Below are positions 23,227 through 35,500 of a stretch of 64,000 bases of DNA, piece after piece. This DNA is from Cheilinus undulatus (taxonomy: Eukaryota > Chordata > Actinopteri > Labriformes > Labridae). Positions within the stretch are counted from its first letter, which is position 1. Every line of letters starts with the position of its first letter. Location of the stretch: contig NC_054866.1 in assembly GCF_018320785.1 (NCBI RefSeq), positions 32,403,000-32,466,999 of the forward strand, read 5' to 3'. The notes beneath the pieces were generated by a model. That model did not search any database. It was not told the DNA's origin and saw nothing but the letters and a program-made list of their open reading frames with translations. The position numbers and the translations under genes were made by a program.

Positions 23227-24858
23227 CAGTCATGGACGAAAATATTGGCACCCCTGGAATTTTTCCAGAAAATACATCATTTCTCCCAGAAATTGTTGCA
23301 ATTACAAATATTTTTGGTATACACATGTTTATTTCCTTTATGTGCATTGGAACAACACAAAAAAATCCAAAGAAAAAAGACAAAATTGACATAATTTTAC
23401 ACAAAACTTAAAAAATGGGCAGAACAAAATTATTGGCACCCTTTTAAAACTGTGGGTAAATCATTTTATTTCAAGCATGTGATGCTCATTTAAACTCACC
23501 TGTGGCAGTAACAGGTGCTGGCAATCCACAAATCACACCTGAAGCCAGTAAGAATGTATAAAAGTTGACTCAGCCTTTGTGTTGTGTGCCTTTGTGTGTC
23601 ACACCAAGCATAGAGAAGAGAAAGAAGAGCCCAGAATTGTCTGAGGACTTAGGAAGCAAAATTGTGGAAAAATATGAACAATCTCAAGGTTTCAAGACCA
23701 TTTACAGAGATCTTGAAATTCCTTTGTCCACTGTGCATAATATAATCAAGAAGTTTATAATCCATGAAACTGTGGCTCATCTCCCTGGATGTGGATGGAA
23801 GAGAAAAATTGACAAAAGAATGCAACGCAGGATAGTTGGAATGGTGGATAAACATCCTCAGTCAACTTCCACACAAATTCAGGCTGTCCTGCAGATTCAG
23901 GGTGCAAAAGTTTCTGCTCAGACCATACGTCGTCATCTGAATGAGATGAAGCGCTATGGCAGGAGACCATGGAGAACCCCACTGCTGACAAAGAGACATA
24001 AAAAAGCCAGACTGGAGTTCACAAAAATGTACCTGAGTAAGCCTCAATCCTTCTGGGAGAACATTTTGTGGACAGATGACACTAAGGTAGAGCTTTTTGG
24101 AAAAGCTCGTCATTCTACTGTTTACAGAAAATAGAATGAGGCCTACAAAGAAAAGAACACAGTACCTACAGTCAAACATGGTGGAGGTTCAAGGATGTTT
24201 GGGGTTATTTCACTGCCTCTGGCACTGGGTGCCTTGACTGTGTGCAAGGAATCATGAAATCTGGAGACTATCAAAAAAATTTGGGCCACAATGTAGGGCC
24301 TAGTGTCAGAAAGCTGGGTCTGCATCAGAAGTCAGGGGTGTTCCAGCAGGACAATGACCCCAAACATACCTCAAAAAGCACCAAGAAATGGTTGGAGACA
24401 AAGCGCTGGAAAGTTCTGAAGTGGCCAGCAATGAGTCCAGATCTAAATCCCATTGAACACCTATGGAGAGACCTCAAAATTGCTGTTGGAAGAAACACCC
24501 TTCAACTGAGAGACCTGGAGCAGTTTGCAAAAGAAGAGTGGTCCAAAATTCCAGTTGAGAGGTGTAAGAAGCTTGTTGATGGTTATAGGAAGCGATTGCT
24601 TTCAGTTATTTTTTTCTGAGGTTGTGCAACCAAATATTAAGTTGAGGGTGCCAATAATTTTGTCCGGCCTATTTTTTGAGTTTTGTGTAAAATTATGTCA
24701 ATTTTGTCTTTTTTCTTCAGATTTTTGTGATGTTCCAATGCACATAAAGGAAATAAACACATGTATACCAAAAACATTTGTTGATTGCAACAATTACTGG
24801 GAGAAATTATGTATTTTCTGGAAAAATTCCAAGGGTCCCAATGTTTTTGTCCAAGACT
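23227..24858 (+). mobile_element. Tc1/mariner element with ~215-bp inverted repeats, inactivated DD34E-type transposase
   Basis: The outer ~215 bp on each side are inverted copies (from CAGTCATGGACGAAAATATT on the left), bounded by TA at 23225-23226 and 24859-24860. The transposase runs from about 23565 to 24619. It has an N-terminal paired-like HTH (STVHNIIKKFIIHETVAHLP), first Asp in ILWTDDTKVELF, second in QQDNDPKHTSKST and Glu in [15 protein letters not shown], so all three catalytic residues survive. A stop at 24132-24134 and a frameshift shortly after, around 24200-24240, break it. It is one of the best-preserved transposons here and carries long IR/DR-type termini. Confidence 0.93.
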
Positions 24859-24860
24859 TA

Positions 24861-26110
24861 AAGAAATTGGAGTTTTCCAAAAAGGAAGAAACAACCATGA
24901 GCGTCTGATTTTTTTTACAATATTATTATTATCTTTTTATAATTTTGTCTTCAGATAGCATGCAAATTAAAAGAACATGATTTTGCTCATACAATGGAAG
25001 CCAACAGTATGTTCATAGTCCTCTTAGGCTTTGGTTCTCTTCTCCCTCTGAGTTAGTGTCACACTGATTTATTTAAACATGACATGACAGCATGATGTCA
25101 AAGAGCCAAGTCACAAAGCTCTGAGAGAAACTGATGAGCTGTATGGAGCTGCAAATAAAGAGCTGGAAACAGAGCTACTGTGTGCCAATAAAACCCTTAC
25201 ACCAAAGAATCATATTCATGACTCTTTCACAACAGTTCAATAAACTTGTGTATAAAGTAAGCCTAATGAACAGAGATACATTGGGCTCACAGCTTATCAA
25301 ATGCTTTGCATTCCAGACTTTAGCTGTCCTTTTCATTTTAAGTAAAACCAAGAGCAATGCACAAAACAGGCAAATTACATATTGACAAAGCCTATTGATA
25401 ACTGCATCTCACTCATACTGTATAACCTTGAACACAACAAAATACTCAGTGTTTTTTTTTCTTGAATAACTATCAGATTACACAACACCTTGAAAAGAAG
25501 GCCAGGACTGACACTCCAGTGCTTCAGTAACAACAATACTTCACACATCTGAGTTATTCAAAGCACGTTTGTTAAATCTGTATGCATAGGGAAAAGAGGG
25601 GATTAAACTGATAAAAATTCTACATGAGTTAAGGTATATTTTCACAACTCAGATCACCCCTTAGGGAGAAATGCTATGTTCAAGTTTATTTTTTATTTTT
25701 TAACTAATTGTTAGAACTCTTGCTTTATCATTTCTCATTTGTTAATCAGCAACTGAAAAGTCACTGCATTATTATCCAGAGGGACATGAGGCCAGATTTG
25801 AAAAGATAACACCACCTTAACATCAGAGTTATAGTAAGGCTTATTTATTACAGTTTAAATCTTACTACCCACATACTCATGCAGGTCCTAGCCTGTCCTG
25901 TATGTTGGATGAGCCTGGGCGAGCAAGCATGCTTTATAGTTCTAACCAATTATTTACACAGAAGGATCCCACAGCTACTGGTGGTATTCAAACATTTGGT
26001 CTGTATAAGCTTCCAGAAAGTATGCAAAAGTATGGATGAAATGAATGCAGACTTTGGACAGAAGGCCCCCTATGCTTATCAAATGTAAAACATTAATGAG
26101 TCTGGTATCA
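24861..26110. other. Intergenic, nothing recognised
   Basis: AT-rich, without exons or clear repeats that I can see. Open frames at 25134-25385 (+) and 25879-26088 (+) have no supporting features. Confidence 0.45.
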
Positions 26111-26114
26111 TGTT

Positions 26115-27200
26115 AGCGCTCAGGTAAATACTTTTACTTCCCACATTTGAACTGGTTAGTCTAATTTACTGTTAGCTAGCTAAACACACTGTTATTTTAC
26201 TACATAGAGATTACTGCAGCTAGCTTCATTTTACTTACTATTAGTCAGCTAGCTAGTACAGTTACCTAACTAACAACTGTGAGCGCTAGTTAGTCTAATG
26301 TTACTGTTAGCTAGCTAAATACACTGTTATTTTACTACTAAATAGTTAGTTAATATTACTATAGCTAGCTTTATTTCTACTTACTATTAGCTAGCTGTTA
26401 ACTGCTAATCAGCTGCCTGGTTTATAATACTTGTAGCTAGCTAACAATAGCCTATTCATACTTAGCTGCTAATGAGCTAGTTAATTTTCCTGTCCATAAG
26501 CTATGAATACTAGCACTTTACTGCTAATGTGCTGGTTAATATTACTGTTAGCTAGTTAAGAGCAGACTACTTATAGCTGTTAATGGGGTTATATATTGCA
26601 GTCCATTAGCTGTGCATACTGTTATTTACTACTGCTGGCTAATATAAATGTAAGCTAGCTAAGAATAGTCTACTTAGCTGCTAACTGGGCAGTTCATTTT
26701 ACTGTTACCTATGAATAGTCCTACTGTTACTTTACTGCTAATGAGCTGGTCTATATTAATGTTAGCTTATTAAGAGTAACCAACTCATATTTAGCTGCTA
26801 ATGGGGTTATACATTACTGTCAGTTAGCTATGAATACTGTTACCTAACTGCTAATGACCTGGTTTATATAACTGTTAGGGATAGTTAGTTTAATATTACT
26901 GCTTATTGGCTAAGCATATTGTTTACAGCTAATGAGCTGGTCTTTATTACAGTTAGCTAGGTAAGAATGGCCTATAGGTGCTAATGAGATAGTTATTTTT
27001 ACTGGCAACTATAAACACTGCTTATTTGCTGCTAATAAGCTGGTTTTACTGTAGCCAGCTTTGTTACTTACCGTTATATAGGCTGAAAATATTACAGTTA
27101 ATAGCTAAGAATACTGTTACATTAATCACTAAGTTATAGCTATCAGTTCCTGTTAGCTACCTAAGAATATGCTTGACTGCTAATGAACTGGTTAATTTGT
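26115..27200. repeat. Degenerate AGCT-rich tandem repeat block
   Basis: About 1.1 kb built from drifting units around GTTAGCTAGCTAA, TTACTGTTA and CTGCTAATGAGCTGGTT. Units recur every 60-100 bases with indels. GCTAGC palindromes are dense at the left end and thin out to the right. A related short block lies at 44840-45110. No coding frame is maintained. Confidence 0.8.
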
Positions 27201-29330
27201 AGGTACACTGTAAAATTGCGAATAGCAGTGACATCTACCAACCCACTCTTTTGAATTAAAAGCTTAATCTTGGTTTAAAAAAACAACAACAAAAAAGCTT
27301 TTTATAGATAGGCAGTCAAAAACTAATGAACATACTGAAAATACTGTATGATCCATCTTTACCAAGTTTGTTCTGCTAAAAGCTGCTATATATTAAAAAC
27401 TTTACCTTTAACCATTTGCTGCCACTAAAGCCTACTTCCACTGAGCAAGCTATATTAACTGCTAGTTAACTGAGATAAACATTAGAAATTGAAACTTCAA
27501 CATTTATTTTGTAACACCATCAAACTGTTACAGAGGCTATAAAGCTGTTTAAAGATTAACTGTTTTCTTTTGCTAACCTTTATGTTTAAACTAAATCCTG
27601 AACAATATGATTTTTTAATATTTGAATTGATATCTACATTTATAATTTCTAAATTTATTTCATTTGTCTTTGTGGAACTCGGCAGTACAATTTTATAAAA
27701 GCATGTTAGCTTTCCATTCTGGGCGTTAAGACAGAGAAAGCAGTTGACATCTATAGCAACATGCTTACAGACCATTTACAGGGTCAGGCAGAAGCTGGAA
27801 AAAGGGAAACATAGATATGATTTTACCATCTGATGGAGACATGAATGAAAGGGAAGTGTTGGGGAAAATAACAAGTGACAGATACAAATGACATGCACTG
27901 AAGTACGTGGTATCCATGGCCCTCACTCCAACCGTCTGATTGATTAAACCAACATAAAGCCTGGAGGGTTTAGGGTTGTCACTCTGGAGGCGCTTATTGC
28001 CTCTCAAACCGAGGCTGTCAGAGCCTTGAAGAGGAAATGCAGAATAAAAGAACTGGCACATTCTGCCTGTCCTTTCCTATTATCAGGGAAGCACCCGCAG
28101 TATCTCTTTTTCTGATATAGATACACCAAAGACATTATTGATTATATTTTTAGTATTTTAAGCTAATATTTGGATTATCATGATAGGCCTGGTTCATTTA
28201 GCCACTTCATTCCAGGCCTGAGAAGCTCATCCAAGATGAGGATGATTGGAGGACAACAAAGCAGGGACAGGGAGCAAGAAGAGGACGTGGAGGAGAGAAA
28301 GCAGGGATAAAAAGCATGAAAATCTTGAAAGATAGGAAAGTAAGGAAAATGGAGGTTTGTTTTCAGGTTATGAAGAGGAGGAGAGGACAGAAGACAAAGT
28401 TGGGGAAAGTAAGGGCAATGCAGATTTACTTTTTGCTAGTCGACCTAGGATTACAGGCCAGAGAAGCTCATTGGTAAAGAGAGGGAGAAGTTGTCTGCAG
28501 ACTGGCCCATTAAGTTGCAAAGTAACCCAAAATGGCAACAAAGATAATTACCTTCAATATTCAAGTCAGGCATAACTATAATGCCTTTGGCCTCAGCTAT
28601 CACTGGTGCAGAGGCATGAAAAAGAGCTGTCAAAAAATTTAAAGGAGGTCAATGATGCAAGCAATTTATGCAAGTATGCTGTTTAATGTTTCTTCCTCTA
28701 TGTGAGTTTGGCATCAGCTAGAGATGCTGTCAGAAGAGAAATCCATAAATCTGGGGTGTATCATGAGATGTGCACACATTCCTACTCCACATGTTCTATT
28801 ATACATTTTTTTTTATCTGTACAAAGAAAAAAAAAACATGCCTGCACTGATGCATGCTATCACTCTGCTGCAGATGGCTTGTTGAATAAGGTGTCTTCCT
28901 GATAGCAGCAGACAGCTTCATCTCATTTTAAATGCTGCCAGAACAATGACTAGTTAACGTTTAATGGTCTCTGGTAGGACACCAACCCATATGACATGTT
29001 AATGTTTTATTATCCCTAACAGTATAATGCACCTGTCTGGCTGAATTGATAGAGATAGACTGGGTGATAGACTGGGTGACTTCAAAGGATACCTATGCAA
29101 CTATTAATATGCAGAATACGTTCATGAATAATCATGTATGCACACACTCTGTCTCTTCACATATCATACCTGAAAAGAGAAAGGTAGAGATCAGGCAGGT
29201 GATAGTTGCTTAGTATGCTTCTCACAGTGGCAGCTATAGGCTTCATTAAAGCAGTGAATTACCTAATTAGAGTTTTATTGCATTTCATTCAGAAATACAT
29301 GCAAACAACATTCATGTGCGCCTCTATAGC
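27201..29330. other. Intergenic region upstream of the + strand SLC47A gene
   Basis: No exon recognised. A purine-rich tract (28220-28420, GAGGA/AAGAA-rich) is the only compositional feature. The last part should contain upstream regulatory DNA of the SLC47A gene that starts at 29565. Confidence 0.45.
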
Positions 29331-29336
29331 CAACCA

Positions 29337-29345
29337 TATAAAAGG
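29337..29345 (+). promoter_or_regulatory. Candidate TATA box of the + strand SLC47A gene
   Basis: TATAAAAGG is a strong TATA match 220 bases before the start codon at 29565. Transcription would begin near 29370. A possible acceptor (CTTTTTTCCCAACAG, ending 29446) leaves open a small noncoding first exon. No transcript evidence is available here. Confidence 0.4.
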
Positions 29346-29564
29346 ATTAAGCCATGACTCAAATCATTAATACTGCACTTTTTGACTGCTTCTGCATTGC
29401 ATGGTAATTTATGTGTTCATGTATTTGTTCACTTTTTTCCCAACAGTGTTTCACCTGAAATGCAATGTGAGAAACTAACCCTGAGAGAATTAATTAGTAA
29501 CCCTTCCAGGTGTTGAAACGCTTTACCCAGTGATGAATTCTGTTCCTGCGTCAAAGATACAAAC

Positions 29565-32500
29565 ATGTCAGGAAAGACAGACGCTGCTGCGAAACAACCT
29601 GATCCTGCAGACATGGAGGGGTCCAGTGACAGGCTTTTCTGCTGCAGGTGGGTGCGCAGCAGAATCCCACTGACCCACAGAGAAGAACTGTACCACATCC
29701 TGAGGATGACAGGGCCTCTGGTAAGCAACTGGCTCTGTTTGCATACCCTTCTCCTCCATTATGTTGATTTATTTACCATTGATGAGAGGGCTTTGTTTGA
29801 CAAGTCAAGAAAAAAAATGGACTTTCTGTTTGAGTTTTAGAAGCAACATCAGTCGAACCAAGGCAGTGTTTGCCAAGTTTCAAACTGTGATGACAGCATG
29901 ACACATAGTTTGCACAGAGCACCGTGCTAATTCATTTCCTGTTATGCACAGTATATTACATATTACCTGTGGGATGAAAGCCGATAGCAACTACATCATA
30001 TATTCTGTTTGTCTTTCTAGCTGCTCTCTCGAATCCTCAATTACCTGCTTCCATTTGTGGTTACTATGTTCTGTGGGCGTCTGGGAAATGATGTGATGGC
30101 TGGCTATGGATTAGCTTCTGCTGTAAGTGGTCATCTGTATGCTCCACAGACTTTTGGAGGCTAACATGAAGGAAACACATGAGGAAATGTTATGTCAAGG
30201 GAGAAAATTGAATGTAACAGCTGTAAACTCATAGCCCTGTGACAGCTTTTACAGTCTGGTTAAAAGCTTGATGATTAAATCAATATACAGTGCATTTCAC
30301 TGAATGAGCCATGTAAGTATTGCATTCATGTATGTTTCTTATTGATTGCAGACTATTAATGTTACCACTGCAGCTACGGGATGTGGTCTGGGACTGGCAT
30401 GTGACACTCTGGTTGCTCAGGTGTAAAAATGCTTTGCCCTTTGTGCTTCGATTCAACTCCAGTTTGAACCTATAGTGATCATTACTCACTTTTCTGAAAT
30501 GATTAACTCTTTGTGTGTTGTGCAGACATTTGGTGGTAAGAACCTGCTGCGGGTGGGAGTGATTCTTCAGCGGGGCGTCATCATCCTGCTGTTGTTCTGT
30601 CTGCCCTGTTGGGGCCTCCTCATTAATGCTGAAGCCATCCTGTTATGCATGGGACAAGAATCTGAGGTGGCCAGGTAACTGATAATACCAAATATACACA
30701 TAAAAACCTGTGAGTGGTTCCTACTGAACTTTCTTTGAGTTTTCCAAGAAATGGTGCGTCATGATTGTTCTTATCTGATGCATTTTCCAATAGATTTTGT
30801 ATCTGATGATACTAGGTATTTACTCTAATGGGAGACCTAAGAGAACATCCATCCAGGCCTGCCCCACTGAAATGGCTTGGCTTCTGAAAGGCCAGTAGGG
30901 GTCCTCCCCAGGTGTGATATGATAGTATAGATACATGCACGTAGGATCAGCACCTACCTCTGACCAACATTCACCTCCTTGGCCAGGCTTTGATCAGCTT
31001 CTGGGGTCAACTGCCCTAGCTAGCTCGTCTTTGTCTTCTTTCTTTACTGCCATCCTGTTTTTAGTATTTAATATTTAGATCAAAACTAACATTCACTGAC
31101 CATTGTTTCCAATAAGGCTAGATTGTTTTACTCAACCTCACTTGGCCCCATACAAGACCAGGCTCCAGAAGCATTAAGATGAGATACTTAAATAATTGCA
31201 AAAAAGACAAAAATTTGTGAAAATTGTCAGAAAGGCAAAAAAGGCAGAAAATGGTAAAAAAAAAAAAAAAAAAAGTGGTTAAAAATGGCAACAATGGGTT
31301 AAAGGTGTGAAAATGGGCAAAACATGGGTAGCTGAAGTTGTAAAAGGGGTTTTAATGTAGCAAAATTGGCTAAAAGTAGCAAAAATGGGTAACAATTGGC
31401 AAAAATGGTTAAAAGAGAAAAAAAGGGGGCAGATGGTCTAGTTATTAGGTCCCTCCCCATGTACACAGGTGGCCCAGATTCAAGTCAGGCCAGTTGCTCT
31501 GTCTTTCTGGCTCCATCCACTGGCCTTTCACTGTCTAAAAAAGTGTAAAACAGAGATAAAAATGGTTGAAATGTAGAAAACGTGTCAAAAACAGTGATGA
31601 AATGGGGTAAATAAGGGATACACATAGGTAATTTAAACATCAGACCCTGACAATAGTATCAAACACTTTCAGCTCCAAAATGAGGAAACTGTTAGCCATG
31701 ATGCTAGCACCACTGCTACTGATCAAACACACATGCATTGACATCATCAGTAAATCACAACTGGGGACAGTCCATTCTCAGAGTTTCTCAGGGACCCAGA
31801 CAGTCCTGTGGGCAGGCCTGATGCTTGCTTTGTGCTATACTAGCCTTTTGATAGTACTGCAATAAAAACAACTTTAAACTGTATTTCACTGGAATTCCAC
31901 TCTATTGAACTGTTGTTGCTTGATATTGTCACATAGTAATTCACCTCAAACAAATTAATTTCTTACCTGTTTCACACATCTATCTGGAAAACCTTCAATA
32001 CTAAGTGTTTGGGAAAGGGCAGAGGATTTGAAAAAAAAAATCAGAGTCTTATTGGATGAACGTTCTATCTATCACATCTTTACGGGCCAATCAGAGCAAC
32101 AGAGCAACGTGCATTTGTACTTTTGGAAAACATTTTGAAATTACTAATTTTAATTTCACTTAAGTATATTTTATGTTGTATTTCACTGCATTTGAAAAGG
32201 CAATAATTACTGAGGAAAAAAGTCAGTACTAGGAGTTTCTGGCTTTCTGTTCTTAGTTTGGTTTGACAACATGGTGGTGCATAGCACACAGAGAGAGTAT
32301 GATCCCATATCACATTCAAAAAAAGCTGTTACATTTCACTTTATCATAATAGTGTGCCTTTACCTAAATATTTTGGTTGTAAATTCAAATCCTCTTGTTT
32401 TTATTGCACATAGAAAAATATCATTTTTATAAATACAACCCCCTTGAAGTAGCAACTCAGTGCTTTGAGCAAACTTTGAATTAATTTACTTTTTAACTTT

Positions 32501-35500
32501 ACTTAAGTAGAATTATAGACCAGAACTTTTACTTCAACAAAAGTAAATTTCAACCAGAGTAACTGTACTTGGGCTTAAATATAATAGTCTTGCACTTTTT
32601 CCACCTCTGATTTGTTTTATAATTTGCATTGACTTGCTCACTCACATACCCAAAGCCACATTTCAGGCAGACAATACCTGAAAAACCAAATTTTTTTTCC
32701 AGACATAACCACTAGAGCAGCCCTGTTAAATACTCAAATACTTTGAAGTCTGTATTTCTTTAGAGAAGTACTGATATGGCACATTTAAGCCTCTTTTTCA
32801 TTATTCAATCCAGTCTTGCACCACCGTTTTTGCACACTATTTTAAGGCTGCATGCTTGATGTTGCTTAACCTCTTACAGTTTTTACCTTGAACAGCAGCT
32901 TCTGCTTTCCATAGATATATTTTTGAGTAGCACTGAAAATGAATGCACTTGAACTTATGACTCCTTGCAGTATATACAACTTCCAGTAATAATTTCCTGT
33001 ATATAAAAATACCGTAATACTTTTATTACAGGATAGCGCAGTTGTATATGACAGCCTTTATTCCAGCTGTACCAGTGAGTTGTGCCTTTTTTTCTCAGTT
33101 TTTTTGAACAGATTGAATACATTTTCAGTGACATGTGTTTGGTGTTAAGAGTTTTTTTTTCTATTTTTCTTTTAGGCAATGTTTCTACATCAGCTTCAGG
33201 TGTCTTATCTGCAGAATCAGGTGCACTAAGGTTCTTTATACTTGCTTTATGTGTCAGTGAATAAAGAAGTGGTATTTATACTTACTGTGTTCCTTGTTCT
33301 TGTGCGTTAAGGGCATAATAATGCCACAAATGTACACAGCTGCCTTGGCAAACATAGCCAACCTGGTGACCAACTACATTTTTCTCAACTGGCTGGATCT
33401 TGGTGTTGGGTAGGTACACTCTAAAAACTCATCACTTAAAAAAAGTCAGATATTTCACATACATATTATATATATACATGTCTGTGTTTTTGTTTTAACA
33501 GTGGTTCTGCTGCAGCTAACACCCTGTCTCAGGTTTATATCTGTACTTTTCTGTTTGCCTACATTTGGTGGAAAAAGCTTCATGTATCAACATGGGGAGG
33601 TGAAGAATTTAATATTCATAGCTTGCATATGCTCTCATGCATCACTCTGTTCATTTGTCATGCTCTACAGGCCCACATTATTAAGTGTCTCTCTCCCCCT
33701 GCAGGATGGTCTGCAGAATCACTGCAGGAGTGGGGCTCTTACATGAAACTGGCCATCCCCAGCACTTTAATGACATGTTTTGAATGGTGGGTGTATGAGT
33801 TTGGGGGATTCTTTGCAGGTAAGAGAAGTATTTTTCTGGTTTAATCTATCTTGCCCTCATACTGTTAAAACACTGAGTAGGAGCTTTCTTTCCAATCTGA
33901 TTTTATTGCTTTGTTCAAACCAGCATGTGATACAGATTTTGAGTCATGCTGTTCTCTGTTCTTTGTCTCTGGTGATCAGGAATGCTGAGTGAAGATGAGC
34001 TGGCAGCACAACATGCTGTAGTAATGGTGGCTTTTATAACCTACATGGTACTTACAAATCTAAACATCTCACTCTCACTTTTAAATTATGCCACAACATG
34101 TTTAAGATTTAGATGTGGAAAGCTCCTGTGAGGCACTTTCTATTTGTGTCAGTATTTGTGCCCTTGTTAGACAAAGTGGAACATCCAATCTCTGTTCTGA
34201 TGTGCAAAGCTTTCAGTCACATGACTATCCCTGAGACCCCAAGGGCAAAAAGAGTTTGAGCATGTACTGTGCTGTGAAGATGTATTTGCCCCCCTCCTGA
34301 TATATTTATTTTGCATTTTCGGCATCTCTGGAGTAAATACAAAATTCTGTTTTTAAATTATCGTTTTATTTGTTGAGGAAAAAAGTTGTCAAATCCTACC
34401 TTGTCTTATGTGAAAAACAGCCAGATAAAATCCTGAATTAACTGTGATTTAACTAATTTTTGGAAAGCTGAGTTCAATTTCACTAGCCACACCCAGGCTG
34501 GATTACTGCAAGTTGAATTCAAAAATCCCTTCAGTAGAACCTGTCTGACAAAGTGAAGTAGACTAAAAGATCTCAAAATGCAACACGTTGCCACTTAAAG
34601 ACATTCTATAACAGATAAGAAACAAAGTCATTGGCATCCATCAGTCTGGGAAGGGTTACAAAGCCAAGTCAAATGTTTTCTGACTCCAGCAAACCATGGT
34701 GAGAGCCATTATCCACAAATGTAGAAAACCTTAGAACAGTGGTGAACCTTCCCAGGAGTGGTTGGCCAACCATAATGACTCCAAGAGCAATCAATTACTC
34801 ATCCAAGAGGTCAAGAAATAACCTAGAACAACATCTAATGACCTTCAAAACATCTTTGATGATCCCCAGGACTTTTGGGAAAATATTCTGAGGACTGATA
34901 AGAAAAAAATTAACTCTTTGGAAGGTGTGGTCCTGTTATATCTGACATAAAATGTCTGCTTCTGGACCTGAATTACTTGTTATTATTGACGGAATGAATG
35001 ATGAATTTTGCTCTCTACCAGAAAATCCTAAAGTAGACTGTCCAGCCATCAGTAACCTCAAGCTCAGGCACACTTGTGTTCTGCAGCAGGACAATGATTC
35101 AAAATACACCAGCAAGTCCACCCCTGAATCGCTTAAAGATACAAGATTTAGAGTGGCCTTGTCAAAGTCCAGATTTAAATCTGATCGAGATGCTGTGGCA
35201 AGACCTTAAACAGACCATTCGTGTTGAAAATCCCTTCAGTGTGGCTGGATTTAAGCAATTCTGCAAAGATTAGTGGGCCAAAATTCCTCCACAATGATGT
35301 GAAAGACTCATTGTCAGGTTCCAACATATGCTTGCTTGTAGTTGTTGCCACCAAGGGTGGCACAACCAATTATTAGGTTTAGGGGGCAATTACTGTTTCG
35401 CATAGGGCCAGGTCTCTTAATAAATAAAATTATCATTTAAAAACTGCATTTTGAATTTAATTCATGTAATCGTTGTCTGATATCAAAATTTGTTTGATGA

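Larger units (their letters stand above)
30675..33031. other. Intron 4 of the + strand SLC47A gene
   Basis: The longest intron of this gene. It holds an A-rich degenerate repeat with a SINE-like insert (31195-31620) and a TAAGTA-rich repeat (32310-32605), both listed separately. A 61-codon frame at 31680-31865 has no support. Confidence 0.7.

Noticed and set aside
26115..27200. CRISPR-like array
   Set aside because: Units are degenerate with irregular spacing and no unique spacers, in a vertebrate genome; it is a decayed tandem repeat.
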